DNA from: Massilia mucilaginosa
GTDB lineage: Bacteria > Pseudomonadota > Gammaproteobacteria > Burkholderiales > Burkholderiaceae_D
DNA length: 64,000 nt
Assembly (NCBI RefSeq): GCF_011682145.1
Contig: NZ_WHJH01000001.1
Location: 372,001 to 436,000 of the forward strand
Direction of reading: 5' to 3'
Shown: one piece after another, positions 1 through 8,900 of the stretch
Layout: each line of letters opens with the position of its first letter
How positions within the stretch are numbered: the first letter of the stretch is position 1
Translations under genes and position numbers: made by a program
The notes under the pieces: model-generated
Database searches by the model: none
What the model was told of the DNA's origin: nothing
Seen by the model: only the letters and a program-made list of their open reading frames with translations

Positions 1-310
1 GCTCGCCGGTGCCGCTGATCGCGATCAGGTGCTGGCCGGTGCGGCGCGCGTGGCTGACCAGATCCGCAAAACCGGGTACGCTGCCGAGTCGTCCCAACAC
101 ACGCAGGATGATGATGCGCGCGCCCTGCACCTCGCGCGCGAGCAGGGCCGTGGCGCCGCCGTCGGCGTCGAGTCCTTGCAGGTTCACGCCCGCCACCGCG
201 CCGAACTCCGGCGGGAGCTGGCTGACTGCGTGGTGCAATACCGTCAGGTCGTTCGATGCGTGGGTAAGCAGCGCGATGGGCGCCGGGCCTTGAGGAAAAT
301 CAGGTGTCAT
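1..310 (-). CDS. cobN: Cobaltochelatase subunit CobN, N-terminal fragment
   Basis: The reading frame opens at an ATG at 310 and stays open to base 1, so only about 103 N-terminal residues are visible. The start (MTPDFPQGPAPIALLTHASN) and the following alternation of hydrophobic strands resemble the N-terminus of CobN, the large ATP-dependent subunit that inserts cobalt into hydrogenobyrinic acid a,c-diamide in aerobic cobalamin synthesis. The start overlaps the end of the upstream ferredoxin gene by 11 bases, implying translational coupling. Context (cbtB, cbtA, ferredoxin, cobalamin riboswitch) strongly supports the call. The catalytic part of this protein of over 1200 residues lies outside the window. 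Confidence 0.8.
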   Translation of the reverse strand, partial: MTPDFPQGPAPIALLTHASNDLTVLHHAVSQLPPEFGAVAGVNLQGLDADGGATALLAREVQGARIIILRVLGRLGSVPGFADLVSHARRTGQHLIAISGTGE

Positions 311-635
311 TGTCCGCCACGAGTGTGTCGCCTTCGCCGATGCGATGGAAAATCAGGTCGGTCACTTCCCTGCCGCCAATCAGGTGTTCGGCGACGATGC
401 GCCCGGCCGCCGCTTCGTCGACGCGCCGGTACCACACGCCTTCCGGGTACACGACCACGATTGGCCCTTCATTGCGGCACGCGACCATGCAATGGGTGCG
501 GGTGCGCTTGACGCACAGCTCCGGGTGCGCGTCGATTTCGCGGCCCATGTGTTCGAAAACGGCCTGCGCCTGCACGCCGTTCTCTGTGCAGCGCGGGCCG
601 ACGCACATGAACACGTGCCGGTCGTGGGTGCGCAT
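300..635 (-). CDS. (2Fe-2S) ferredoxin, thioredoxin-like fold, cobalamin-operon type
   Basis: A 111-residue protein with cysteines at 11, 16, 41, 49 and 53. The spacing (one pair near the N-terminus, then C49-x3-C53) is that of thioredoxin-like 2Fe-2S ferredoxins. Such ferredoxins are found beside cobN and cbtA and probably supply electrons for a corrin or cobalt reduction step; which step is not known here. Its ATG lies 3 bases after the cbtA stop, and its end overlaps cobN by 11 bases, so it is the middle gene of the cbtB-cbtA-ferredoxin-cobN transcript. Confidence 0.8.
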   Translation of the reverse strand: MRTHDRHVFMCVGPRCTENGVQAQAVFEHMGREIDAHPELCVKRTRTHCMVACRNEGPIVVVYPEGVWYRRVDEAAAGRIVAEHLIGGREVTDLIFHRIGEGDTLVADNDT

Positions 636-638
636 CGG

Positions 639-1403
639 TCAGCCGAACTTCTTGTAGAAGTAAGCCGCCAGCGCGCCCATGGCCAGCCAGAAGGCGGCAT
701 TGGCCAACAAGGTCGCGTACAGGAAGCTGCGTGCCAGCTCGGCCGGCGCAGTGCTCGAATGGGCCGCCGGCTGGGGCGACCCGACCAGGTGCGGCACCAG
801 CAGCATCAAGGCGCCGCCGATCTTGAGCGGCCAGCTCCTGGCGAAGACCAGCAGCGCCAGCCCGCCGGCACTGGCGGCGACGGTGGCGGTCCACCACAGC
901 TGGCGCGCCAGCAGCGGCGCGGCGACGGTGCCGGGCAGCTCGGGCGGCAAACCGATCGAGGGCGCCACAAAAAACGCCGTGTAGCCGGCGGCGCCCCACA
1001 GCAGGCCCGCGCGCCAGTTGCTGGTGCGGCCATACAGGCTGATGGCCGCCGCCAGCAGCAGCGCATAACCGACGCCGGCGCTGATATTGGCCAGCGCCGT
1101 ATAGAAGGTGCGCTCAAGACCGTCGTCCGGCTGCCAGCCGCCGTGTTCATGCGCGCCTTCGTGGGCACCATCGTCCGCATGCTCGTGCGGCGTGGCGTCG
1201 GCGTGGCTGTGCGTTGGGGCCACTTCCAGTGCCTTCGGCGCGGCGCTCTCGAACACCTCGGCCTGGAGGATGATGGGCGCCACCTGCACCTGCTGCACGC
1301 CGGTCAGCAGCAGGCCGGCGAGGATGCCGGCCGCCGCCGCGCTGGCGATGATGCGGTTAAAGGTGCCCAGGCCCGCTGCGGGCGCGGTGCGAATCAGTGA
1401 CAT
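639..1403 (-). CDS. cbtA: Predicted cobalt transporter subunit CbtA
   Basis: A 254-residue integral membrane protein. The N-terminal hydrophobic helix is followed by a histidine- and acid-rich segment (roughly residues 65-95) that probably binds metal, then about five further membrane segments. Family members (CbtA, Pfam CbtA) occur under cobalamin riboswitches with CbtB and are predicted to take up cobalt. The ATG at 1403 was chosen because it overlaps the cbtB stop by 10 bases and removes an arginine-rich, non-membrane extension present in the longer open frame. Function is by family inference. Confidence 0.85.
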   Translation of the reverse strand: MSLIRTAPAAGLGTFNRIIASAAAAGILAGLLLTGVQQVQVAPIILQAEVFESAAPKALEVAPTHSHADATPHEHADDGAHEGAHEHGGWQPDDGLERTFYTALANISAGVGYALLLAAAISLYGRTSNWRAGLLWGAAGYTAFFVAPSIGLPPELPGTVAAPLLARQLWWTATVAASAGGLALLVFARSWPLKIGGALMLLVPHLVGSPQPAAHSSTAPAELARSFLYATLLANAAFWLAMGALAAYFYKKFG

Positions 1404-1591
1404 GGAAAGCCGGCCGAGTGACGGCTGTCGTGCGCCGCGTTGTGCAGCGTTTCCATGGAGGCGAAGCCGGCGCCGAACAGCAGCACGGCGCCAAGGCTGG
1501 CGGCGCACATGGCTTGCACGATGCGTTCCTTGATGGCGGCAAACGGGACTTGTTCGTCAAAGGTGGGGGTGACGCTGTGGATCGACGACAT
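1394..1591 (-). CDS. cbtB: Predicted cobalt transporter subunit CbtB
   Basis: A 65-residue protein with one membrane helix (about residues 28-48) and a C-terminal histidine cluster ending in PCH, the hallmark of CbtB. The ATG at 1591 is preceded by a good Shine-Dalgarno sequence (AGGAAGG, 5 bases upstream). It is the first gene after the cobalamin riboswitch and overlaps cbtA by 10 bases. Small CbtB proteins work with CbtA in predicted cobalt import. Confidence 0.85.
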   Translation of the reverse strand: MSSIHSVTPTFDEQVPFAAIKERIVQAMCAASLGAVLLFGAGFASMETLHNAAHDSRHSAGFPCH

Positions 1592-1744
1592 GGCATTCCT
1601 TCCTAAAGCACTGCGCATAGAGCCAGGCCAATGCAGACGCGCGCGTCTTGCCATGGCCGGCAACCGGGGGCTTGTACTGGGAGAAGGAACGTGAGATGGG
1701 TGCGGTACGCAGCGATCCACCTGGATCGCCCTCCGCGATACAAA

Positions 1745-1920
1745 CGACTTACCGCTTCGGCTGGTTTCCGGGCTGGCGAGTGGCGGGGCAAAAGCCCACT
1801 TCCCGGATATGCGCCTTCCCATGCTTTGCACAGTGGCGTGATGCACATCCTTGACTCGCTTACCGTTGCGGGGGCAGCACCGGCTTTGCTCCATGAAGGA
1901 GCGCACCGGCTTCCCATTTA
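1745..1920 (-). promoter_or_regulatory. Cobalamin (B12) riboswitch
   Basis: Read on the minus strand, the segment starts with GGGAAGCCGGTG, continues with GCTGCCCCCGCAACGGTAAG and a GCCACTG element, and ends with the B12 box near 1758-1778 (CCCGGAAACCAGCC). These are the conserved blocks of the adenosylcobalamin aptamer in the right order. About 150 bases separate it from cbtB. A hairpin with a 7-bp stem (GCGATCC/GGATCGC, 1712-1729) follows and may be part of the expression platform. Expected effect: repression of cobalt uptake and cobN when B12 is plentiful. Confidence 0.9.
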
Positions 1921-1924
1921 ATCC

Positions 1925-1942
1925 GGCAAACGATCGTTTGCC
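1925..1942. promoter_or_regulatory. 18-bp perfect palindrome upstream of the riboswitch
   Basis: GGCAAACGATCGTTTGCC is self-complementary over all 18 bases. It lies just upstream of the aptamer, where the promoter of the cobalamin operon must be. There is no T run beside it, so a transcription-factor operator is more likely than a terminator. No regulator is identified. Confidence 0.4.
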
Positions 1943-2032
1943 AGAACCAGAAGCTTGACTACCGGCGAAGTATAGAACTGGACTATATAAATTGCAAGGT
2001 TGCGCGCGTCGGGCGCGTCAGCGCCGGCGTAT

Positions 2033-2401
2033 TTACCAGTCGCGCCATTGTTCGGTGATGTCTTCGTCGGCTTCCAGGCCGGCGTCCTTGGCAAGCAGGT
2101 AGATGATGTCGCACAGTTTTTCGCGCTCCTCGGTCTCGATGATGCCGCCGCAGCGTTCGTCGAACTCATTGAGCGCCACGACGACGCGTTCAACTTCTTT
2201 CATGATCGCTGCGCGCTCGGCAGGCTTGGGGAGCTTGTCGATGGCAGCGGTGTACGCGTCGAGAATGCTCGCGCACTGGTCGATTTCGGCCTTGCCGTAC
2301 GGGGGCTCGTGGTCAGGGTCTTCGGCGCAGCGTTCCATATAGGCAGCCATCTCGTCGAGCAGGTCGGCGCGGATCGAGGCGATGTCGGGGTTCGGTGGCA
2401 T
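2033..2401 (-). CDS. Hypothetical acidic cytoplasmic protein
   Basis: A 122-residue acidic, helix-rich protein with no signal peptide or membrane segment. The start is the ATG at 2401, because GGAG sits 8 bases upstream; a longer open frame begins with TTG at 2419 upstream of this site. It stands alone between the cobalamin riboswitch region and the next leftward gene. I recognise no domain and assign no function. Confidence 0.6.
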   Translation of the reverse strand: MPPNPDIASIRADLLDEMAAYMERCAEDPDHEPPYGKAEIDQCASILDAYTAAIDKLPKPAERAAIMKEVERVVVALNEFDERCGGIIETEEREKLCDIIYLLAKDAGLEADEDITEQWRDW

Positions 2402-2468
2402 GGCGTGGCACTCCTTCAAAATTCAGGGGGTGCCAATGTAGCATAAAGCGGCGCGGAGCCACCTTGCA

Positions 2469-2834
2469 TTACTCGCTGAATTCGATATCCATCTGCTTGC
2501 CGTCGTAGCAGAACGTCATCTGCTCGCCTTCTTCGTCGCGAATCTCCAGCACACCGCCTGGTTCGACGAAGGGGCCGAGCGTATCGAACAGGCGAATCAG
2601 CCAGTTGGTGATGATGTCGATATCGCCGCCGTCGATCAGCAGCGCGCCTTCCTGGCGCTGGCTGGTGAAGCCGATCGATTCAAGGAAGGCCGGGAAGTCG
2701 CGTTCGGCGCGTGCGCGTTCGGCGAAAAAGGAATCGCAACCTTCGAACGACGTGCGAATCGCGTTGAACGCCGCCGGTTGCCGGGCGTTCCTGATAACGA
2801 TGCTGGCATCGTAGATCCATGCTGCAGTACTCAC
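2469..2834 (-). CDS. Hypothetical protein
   Basis: A 121-residue protein, mixed alpha/beta in appearance, with no signal sequence. GTG at 2834 is preferred as start because GGAG lies 5 bases upstream; the alternative GTG at 2840 overlaps that site. The acidic C-terminal half (about residues 65-121, rich in D and E) resembles small cytoplasmic accessory or immunity-like proteins, but no motif supports a specific role. Confidence 0.6.
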   Translation of the reverse strand: MSTAAWIYDASIVIRNARQPAAFNAIRTSFEGCDSFFAERARAERDFPAFLESIGFTSQRQEGALLIDGGDIDIITNWLIRLFDTLGPFVEPGGVLEIRDEEGEQMTFCYDGKQMDIEFSE

Positions 2835-2925
2835 TTGCACTCCAATTCGTCAGAAGACTGGCGCGGTCGGTGCGCAGCCAGGATCGTATTTCCTGACGAC
2901 AGTTTTACATGCCGTTCAAAAACTG

Positions 2926-3420
2926 TCAAAGCGCCGATGAAGGGCGTTGTTTTCGGAGCGTGGCGAGACGCGCGGCGGCTTGCTCGTTGCCTTGTGCGGC
3001 GGACAACGTTAACCACGCAGTCGCCTGCGCCAAGCGCGAGGGATCATCGCTGCCGTCGGCGAGCAGCAGTTCGGCCAAGCTAAATTGCGCGGCGCTGTCG
3101 CCTTTGTCCGCGACGATCCGCAGCCAGTAGCTGGCCTCGGCCACGTCGCGTTCGGCGCCGATACCCGATGCGAGCATGCTACCCAAAAAATATTCAGCCC
3201 GCATGAATCCTTGCGCCGCCGCCTTCCGGTACCAGTGGATCGCCTTGCCGGGATCGCGTGGACCGACATCGCCCAGATCGTACGAATCGGCCAGCAGGCA
3301 CTGCGCCGCCGCATTGCCCGATTCGGCCAGCGGCAGCAAACAGGCGAGCGCCTCCTCCGGCGTCATCGCGATGATGGCGTCTTCCAGCGCGTCGTATTGG
3401 TCGTTTTCCATCAGGTCCAT
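2926..3420 (-). CDS. Sel1-like repeat protein
   Basis: A 164-residue protein with three or four Sel1/TPR-like helical repeats between about residues 23 and 150, marked by AAQ, AIHWYRKAAAQG and ASYWLR signatures with 36-residue spacing. Sel1 proteins are protein-protein adaptors. The ATG at 3420 has GGAGC 6 bases upstream. It starts 13 bases after the yfaP stop on the same strand, so it may be the last gene of the yfa operon. No signal peptide was seen, so the protein is probably cytoplasmic. Confidence 0.75.
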   Translation of the reverse strand: MDLMENDQYDALEDAIIAMTPEEALACLLPLAESGNAAAQCLLADSYDLGDVGPRDPGKAIHWYRKAAAQGFMRAEYFLGSMLASGIGAERDVAEASYWLRIVADKGDSAAQFSLAELLLADGSDDPSRLAQATAWLTLSAAQGNEQAAARLATLRKQRPSSAL

Positions 3421-3433
3421 GCGAGTGCTCCGG

Positions 3434-4186
3434 TCAGGGATAAACGAACGACTTCACCAATGTCAGCTCACCCGGCGCGCGCAATGGCACGCGGACGACT
3501 TCCTGCCGCTCGTTCGGAGAATTTTCGTTGGTGATGATCGCCACCTGCGCCACCGTCAGGATGCCGGTGTCCTGCCCGGCCCCATAGTAGTTCACGTACA
3601 CGTGATAGTTCCCCTTCGGTGGCGCGGCGCTCGAAAAGATCTCCGGCCCGTACCCGGTGGTGACGTCGACATCGAGCGCGCCGCCGTTGGGCATGACGCG
3701 GCTGCCGTACCACGAGTGACCGCCGTCGGGCGCGACCACGTGCAGGTCGACGTCGGTGCCGTCGCTGTCCCACGACAGCACCACGCGCAGGCGCGAGGCG
3801 GTCTTGCCGGCGTACGAATCGAGGAACTGGCTGCGGCTGCGCGCCTTGCCGTCGGGCGAGCGCACTTCGACGCTGTTCGATCCGCGTCCGAAGGCATACG
3901 GGCGCGCAAAGCTGCCGTCTTCCTGCACCGCCATCGGCATCGCCACGCCGTTGACCACCAGGGTGGCCGGCTTGCTCTTGCCCTTGCCGGCGATGCGCCC
4001 GCGAATTTCGGCCGTCGGACTTTGCCCATCCTGCACGCTGACCGACGCCGCCGGATAGTTCACGTCCTGCGTGTAGGCCTCCTTGGCGCCCTTGGAATTG
4101 CGCCAGCCGCTGTTGGGCGAGTCGATCTTCACCTGGGCCAGGGCGGCGGTGGACAGCAGCAGTGCGGGTATCAGCAGTATTTTCAT
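3434..4186 (-). CDS. yfaP: YfaP-like secreted protein (DUF2135)
   Basis: A 250-residue protein with a clear signal peptide (cleavage near ALA-Q, residue 17). The C-terminal half carries the DUF2135 signature: SWDSDGTDVDLHVVAPDGG, then a YGP segment and GNYHVYVNYYG. In Escherichia coli yfaP belongs to the same gene set with yfaQ, yfaS, yfaT and yfaA. It is presumably a periplasmic partner of the macroglobulin; its biochemical role is unknown. It starts 17 bases after the yfaQ stop. Confidence 0.85.
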   Translation of the reverse strand: MKILLIPALLLSTAALAQVKIDSPNSGWRNSKGAKEAYTQDVNYPAASVSVQDGQSPTAEIRGRIAGKGKSKPATLVVNGVAMPMAVQEDGSFARPYAFGRGSNSVEVRSPDGKARSRSQFLDSYAGKTASRLRVVLSWDSDGTDVDLHVVAPDGGHSWYGSRVMPNGGALDVDVTTGYGPEIFSSAAPPKGNYHVYVNYYGAGQDTGILTVAQVAIITNENSPNERQEVVRVPLRAPGELTLVKSFVYP

Positions 4187-4203
4187 GATCAGGTTTGGTT
4201 GGA

Positions 4204-5901
4204 TTATTGATGCGCTTCCAGGCGCGCATCGACCAGGCGCCGCGCCAGTTGTTCGACCAGGATTTCATCCTGCCCGCTCGGGTGATTGCGCAGGCCGAGG
4301 TGCAGGAATTCGTGCGCCAGCGTGATGCGGTCCTCGCGGCTGGCCAGGCCGCGAACATAAATCCGGTTGCGCGACTGCTCAGAATACGGCGTGCCGCGCG
4401 CCAGGTGGCACACCGCAGGCAGGTCAAGCGGCGTTTCGTAACCCGCCTGCTTGCGCAGCACGCGTTCCCACTGCGGCAGCTCGCGTGCCAGCCACGCCTG
4501 CGCGCCGGGCAGACGCACGCACTGCTGCGAGTCGCCGCCCGAGAGCGTGCTCAGGTCTGCGCCCGGATAGGCCGCCGTCAGGATGGCGTCGAAACGCATC
4601 CCCCGCCCCGCCTGCACCACGGCCTCGCTCCACGCCATCGTGTCTTTCGAGGCCGTATCGGCGTGATAGCGCACGTTCACGCCCGACAGCACCAGCTGGT
4701 CGGTCCAGTTGGCGATGGCGCGCGCCGCCACACTGGCCGGCTGCGGAGCGACGCGCTGCGTGGCGCTGCTGTCGGCGATGCGCTGGCAACCCTCGGCCCA
4801 CTGCGCATTCTGCTGCAGGTAGGTGCGCGCCGCCACCGCCAGCGCCTTGGCTGCCTCCGGCGCGCTGGTGCCGCCTTCGCGGTCGATCACGCGCGCCACG
4901 TATTCGTTGACGCCGAAGCGGCCTGTCAGGCGCGTGCGGCCCTGCGCATCGCGCGCCAGCACCATGTCGTTCTGGCTGAAAAACGCCAGGCTGCGGCCAT
5001 TCTCGAAGCGCACCTGGTACGGCCCGTTCAACAGTCCCGGCACGGCGGCGCTGCGCCCTGCCGTCACGCTCTTGATCGGGTAGCGCGCGAAGTAATCAAC
5101 GACAACGCAGCCTGCATCAAACGGTGTCTGCGCCGCAGGCAAGGTGCTGGCAAGGCGCGGCGCCCATTTTTCCAGGATGCGGCTGCTGGTGTCGGCACCG
5201 CCGAACCAGAGCGGCGTGCCGTCGGCCAGCCATCCCGCTGCGCCGCCCAGCCGTTCGCTCGTGCGCTGCGGGTGATGCCACGAGTAGGTTTTCACGCGCA
5301 GCCGGCTGCCGAACCAGCTGGCGGTGTTCACGCCGCGCGCGCCCAGTACCACGTGCAGCAGCGCCGACTCTGCGTCCTTGCGGCTGTGGGCCGGAATGCT
5401 CGCCAGCGCCACCATCAAGCTGCGCAGGCTGACCAGGCGTTCCGGCGCCAGGTTCGACGGGTCGGCCAGCCAGTCGTATTCGCCGCTCGCGGCGCGCCCG
5501 AGCCGCTCGCTCCAGTATTGCTGCCACGGGCCGCGTGTGAGCATCAGCCGGGAGGGCGAAAAAAACAGGCCGCACGACTGCGCCAGCGCCAGGTCGCGCC
5601 CGACACTTTTACCCGAGGTGCAGCAATACACTTCCTCGTTCTTTTGCCCGCCGCAGGCGTAGTCCGGCGTCGGTACTTTCTTGTCGATCGCGTAGACATA
5701 CACGAACAGCTTCCACAGGCTGCCCAGCGGCACCTGGCGCGCACCGTCGAACTGGGCGCGGCGGCTGCCGCCCTTGTCGTCCAGCTGCAGCGCGGTGAGC
5801 TGGCCGTCGCGCCACCACGCCACATCGAGCGTGGCCGCCGGCGCCAGCGGTGCGTACAGCACCAGCGCCATGGCGCATCCGCGTGACAGCCATGCCGGCA
5901 T
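4204..5901 (-). CDS. yfaQ: YfaQ-like periplasmic protein (DUF2300)
   Basis: A 565-residue protein with an N-terminal signal sequence (residues 1 to about 23) and a DUF2300-type body. An HEFLHLGLRNH segment near the C-terminus (about residue 536) has the look of a zinc-protease HExxH helix: H-E-F-L-H is exactly HExxH, so metal binding is plausible. The start overlaps the yfaS stop as TAATG, giving tight coupling. Family function is unknown; context places it in the periplasm with the alpha-2-macroglobulin. Confidence 0.85.
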   Translation of the reverse strand: MPAWLSRGCAMALVLYAPLAPAATLDVAWWRDGQLTALQLDDKGGSRRAQFDGARQVPLGSLWKLFVYVYAIDKKVPTPDYACGGQKNEEVYCCTSGKSVGRDLALAQSCGLFFSPSRLMLTRGPWQQYWSERLGRAASGEYDWLADPSNLAPERLVSLRSLMVALASIPAHSRKDAESALLHVVLGARGVNTASWFGSRLRVKTYSWHHPQRTSERLGGAAGWLADGTPLWFGGADTSSRILEKWAPRLASTLPAAQTPFDAGCVVVDYFARYPIKSVTAGRSAAVPGLLNGPYQVRFENGRSLAFFSQNDMVLARDAQGRTRLTGRFGVNEYVARVIDREGGTSAPEAAKALAVAARTYLQQNAQWAEGCQRIADSSATQRVAPQPASVAARAIANWTDQLVLSGVNVRYHADTASKDTMAWSEAVVQAGRGMRFDAILTAAYPGADLSTLSGGDSQQCVRLPGAQAWLARELPQWERVLRKQAGYETPLDLPAVCHLARGTPYSEQSRNRIYVRGLASREDRITLAHEFLHLGLRNHPSGQDEILVEQLARRLVDARLEAHQ

Positions 5902-8900
5902 TACTCGACCTTCAGCGTGTGCATGGTCTTGCCCTCGCCTTCCAGCGCCTTGTTTTCGGGCTGGTACATGCGGTAGTAGCGGGCCGGCGGCAGCACGTAA
6001 CTGCCTTTTTGCGCAAAGCGCAGCAGGTGGCGCAGGCGCACCGGTTCGGCCAGCGGCTCGACCGGCACCACATAGCCTTCGCGGCGCGATTCATGGCGCG
6101 CGGCTTCCAGCGCTTCCTTTTTCTCGCCGGCGAGCGTCATGCCCCAGGTGGTCGCCTCGACCGAGGCGCCCGGCGGAAGCGCCACTTCCAGCAAGCCATA
6201 GCGGTACTTCGCACCGGCCGCCGGCGTGAGCGTGATTTCATCCATGTACAGCGCGTCGGTGCGCAGCGCCTCGCCGTTCTTGACCGGCACCGGGTTGAAG
6301 GTGTTGTCCTTCTGCTCCATGCGCATCAGGCGCCGTTCGATCCTGACCGGCAGCGCGTGCGTTTCCGCTTCCCGGCTGTCGTACTGGATGATGGCGACCG
6401 TGTTGGCCGGCGGCGCCTCAAGCAGCTGCAACTGCGTTGGCACGCCCTTGGCCGGCTGCCAGCGGAACAAGGCCTGGCCGAGCGGGCTGGCGGTCTTCTG
6501 CCAGGTGCCGGAGAGCGCAACGCCCGCATCTTTCGGCCCCGGCGGGCCGCCCAGCTTCTTCTGCACCCACACCAGGGTCAGCGCGCGGTCCAGGGTCGGC
6601 ATGTCGGCGCGCACGGCGCCAAGCACGGCGTCCGCCTGGCTGGCGGGCAGCTGCCCGCCCAGCATCAGCAAGGCTTGCGCCAGCGGCGCCGGGTTTGCGC
6701 GCAAGGTGGTCCACGCGGCGCCGACCTGCTCTTCCAGTTCGGGAGCGAGCGTCACGCCATCGCTGGCGGCGATCACCGACAGCAGCGCCAAGGTCAGCGC
6801 CTGCGAGTTGCCGCTTTCGGCGGTGAGCAGCATGCTGCTGGTCGGCGCCAGCGCGGCCGGCCTGGCGTCGAGTTTTGTCTTGGCCAGTTCGTCGGCCAGG
6901 CCGGAGGCCAGCGTCTTGACCGGCAAGCCCATTTCCTGCGCCAGCCACAGGGTCAGTGCGCGATGCAGCACCGGCTCCTTCAGGCCTTCCTTGCCGTACA
7001 TGGCCAGCAAACCTTGCCAGTGCTCGGGCGGCATCTCGATGCGCAGCGCGCGCGCAGCGTACCAGTCGGCGTAGTAAGCGTAAGCCGTCATCAGCGAATT
7101 GCCGGCGGTGGCATTGCCCCACCAGCCGAACTGCGCTTCCGGACCGGCCATCGACACCAGCCGCAGGCGCTGCGCCTGCAAGGTGTTCAGAAGGCGCAGT
7201 TGAACCGGGCCGGCTTCGGGGCCGAGATTCTGCAATCCGAGCGCCAGCGGAATCAGGCGGCTCGATGTCTGCTCCACGCAGCCGTACGGATACTCGATCA
7301 GGTCGTCGGCGATGCGCGCGAAGTGGCTGGCCGCGCCGCTGGCGAACGAGACGCGGATATTGCGCGCGTCCGCCGGCAAGGTGACCGGCACGGTGGCGCC
7401 GGTCAGCGGAACGCTCAGGGTGCGCGGGCTGTTCCAGGCGGCGGGCAATGCCTGCACATCGGTGTCGAGCGCGTCGACCAGTTTGCCGTCCTGTTTGACT
7501 TCCAGGCGCATCGGACCACTATAGGCCGGCAGCGGGAACTGCACGTAGTTCACGCCACGGCGGGCGGTGATCTTCTCGGTCTTGACGACGCTGCCGGCGG
7601 TGAGCGTGACTTCAATGGCCTGGTCGCTGGCGGTCTGGTTGAATACCGCTACCGACGCCTGCGGAGCGTCGCCCACGCGCATCCAGTCCGGCGCGGTCCA
7701 CTTGGCGAAGAAGTTCTTGTCCGAGCGCAGATAGCCGCTGCGCTGGCCTACCCGCCCCTGCGCATCCATGGCGCGGCCGGTGATGCGCCAGCGCGTCAGC
7801 GCGTCGGGCATGGTGAAGGTGACGCGCGCGCGGCCGTCGGCATCGGTCTTGAGCGCGGGTGCCCACAGGGCCGTATCGACGTTGTCACGGCGCGGACGTT
7901 CCAGCACTTTGACGCCACGCTCGTTGTAGTTGTGGCGCGCGGGAGCGCCGGCGCTGCGCCCGGCGGCCATGTCGTAGCTGATGAACGACAGGCTGGCCGT
8001 GGTACGGACGTTGTTGCGGCGCGGGTGGTAGAAGAAGTCGCCGATGTCGGGCGCGATCTCCGGCTGCAGCACGTAGATCATTTCGTCGACCACGCCCAGC
8101 GTGACCAGGGTCGACACCGGCTTGCCATCCATCTGCGCGGTGACGTCGATGGTGACCTTCTCGCCCGGTTGATAGACTTCCTTGTCGGTCTTGAACTGCA
8201 GCGCGATGCGCGGTTCCACGATCTGGATACCGGCGTTCTGGAACACGAAGTCGCCCTTGCGCGTGTACGCCACCGAAAACGTGATGTTCGGGCCGTAGTC
8301 GTCCTTGACGGGGATTTTCACGCGCCACTGGTTGGGCGCAACGCGCACCGGCTTGATCCAGTCGGCGCCGGCGGTCAGCAGGCCAACCTGTTCGACCTTG
8401 TCGCGCTCGAGCGTCAGCAAGGCCTGGTCGACCGGGTCGGCGAAGGTGATCAGCGCCTCGGCGGTGTCGCCGGCGCGGTAGCGTTCATGGTCAAGCACAA
8501 TCTCGATGCTGCCCGGCGTGGCCGCCAGGCCCTGGCCGCTGACCCAGTGGCTGGTGCCGCCGACCAGGTTGTTCTGGGCGTCGCGCAGGCTCAGTTGATA
8601 CGAACCCGATGCCGGGAAGTTCACATCCCAGGTCGGCTTCGATGCGTCGAACACGCCCTCGGTCCTGGTCTGCTTCTCTAACTGGATCATCTCCCAGCGC
8701 ACCGGTTTGGCGCCTGCCGTGGCCTCGGCCGCGACGTCGAAGCGTACCGTTTCACCGGGCGCGGAAAAGCGCCGCTGCGCCTTGAGCGTGTACTGGCTGG
8801 CCGAACGCTCGATCATCAGTTCGCGCGTGCTGCGGACGCGATAGGCCGCGCCGTCCGAGGCCAGCACGGTGAGAATGTAGCGCGACGGGTCCTTGGCCTG

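Noticed and set aside
345-1400. Plus-strand open frame of 351 codons over ferredoxin and cbtA
   Set aside because: Shadow of the minus-strand cobalamin genes, which have motifs, ribosome sites and a riboswitch.
5850-8681. Long plus-strand open frame (943 codons) inside yfaS
   Set aside because: It is the antisense of a clear macroglobulin gene; its composition (runs of R, A, Q, H) is the usual mirror of GC-rich coding sequence and has no start signal or domain.
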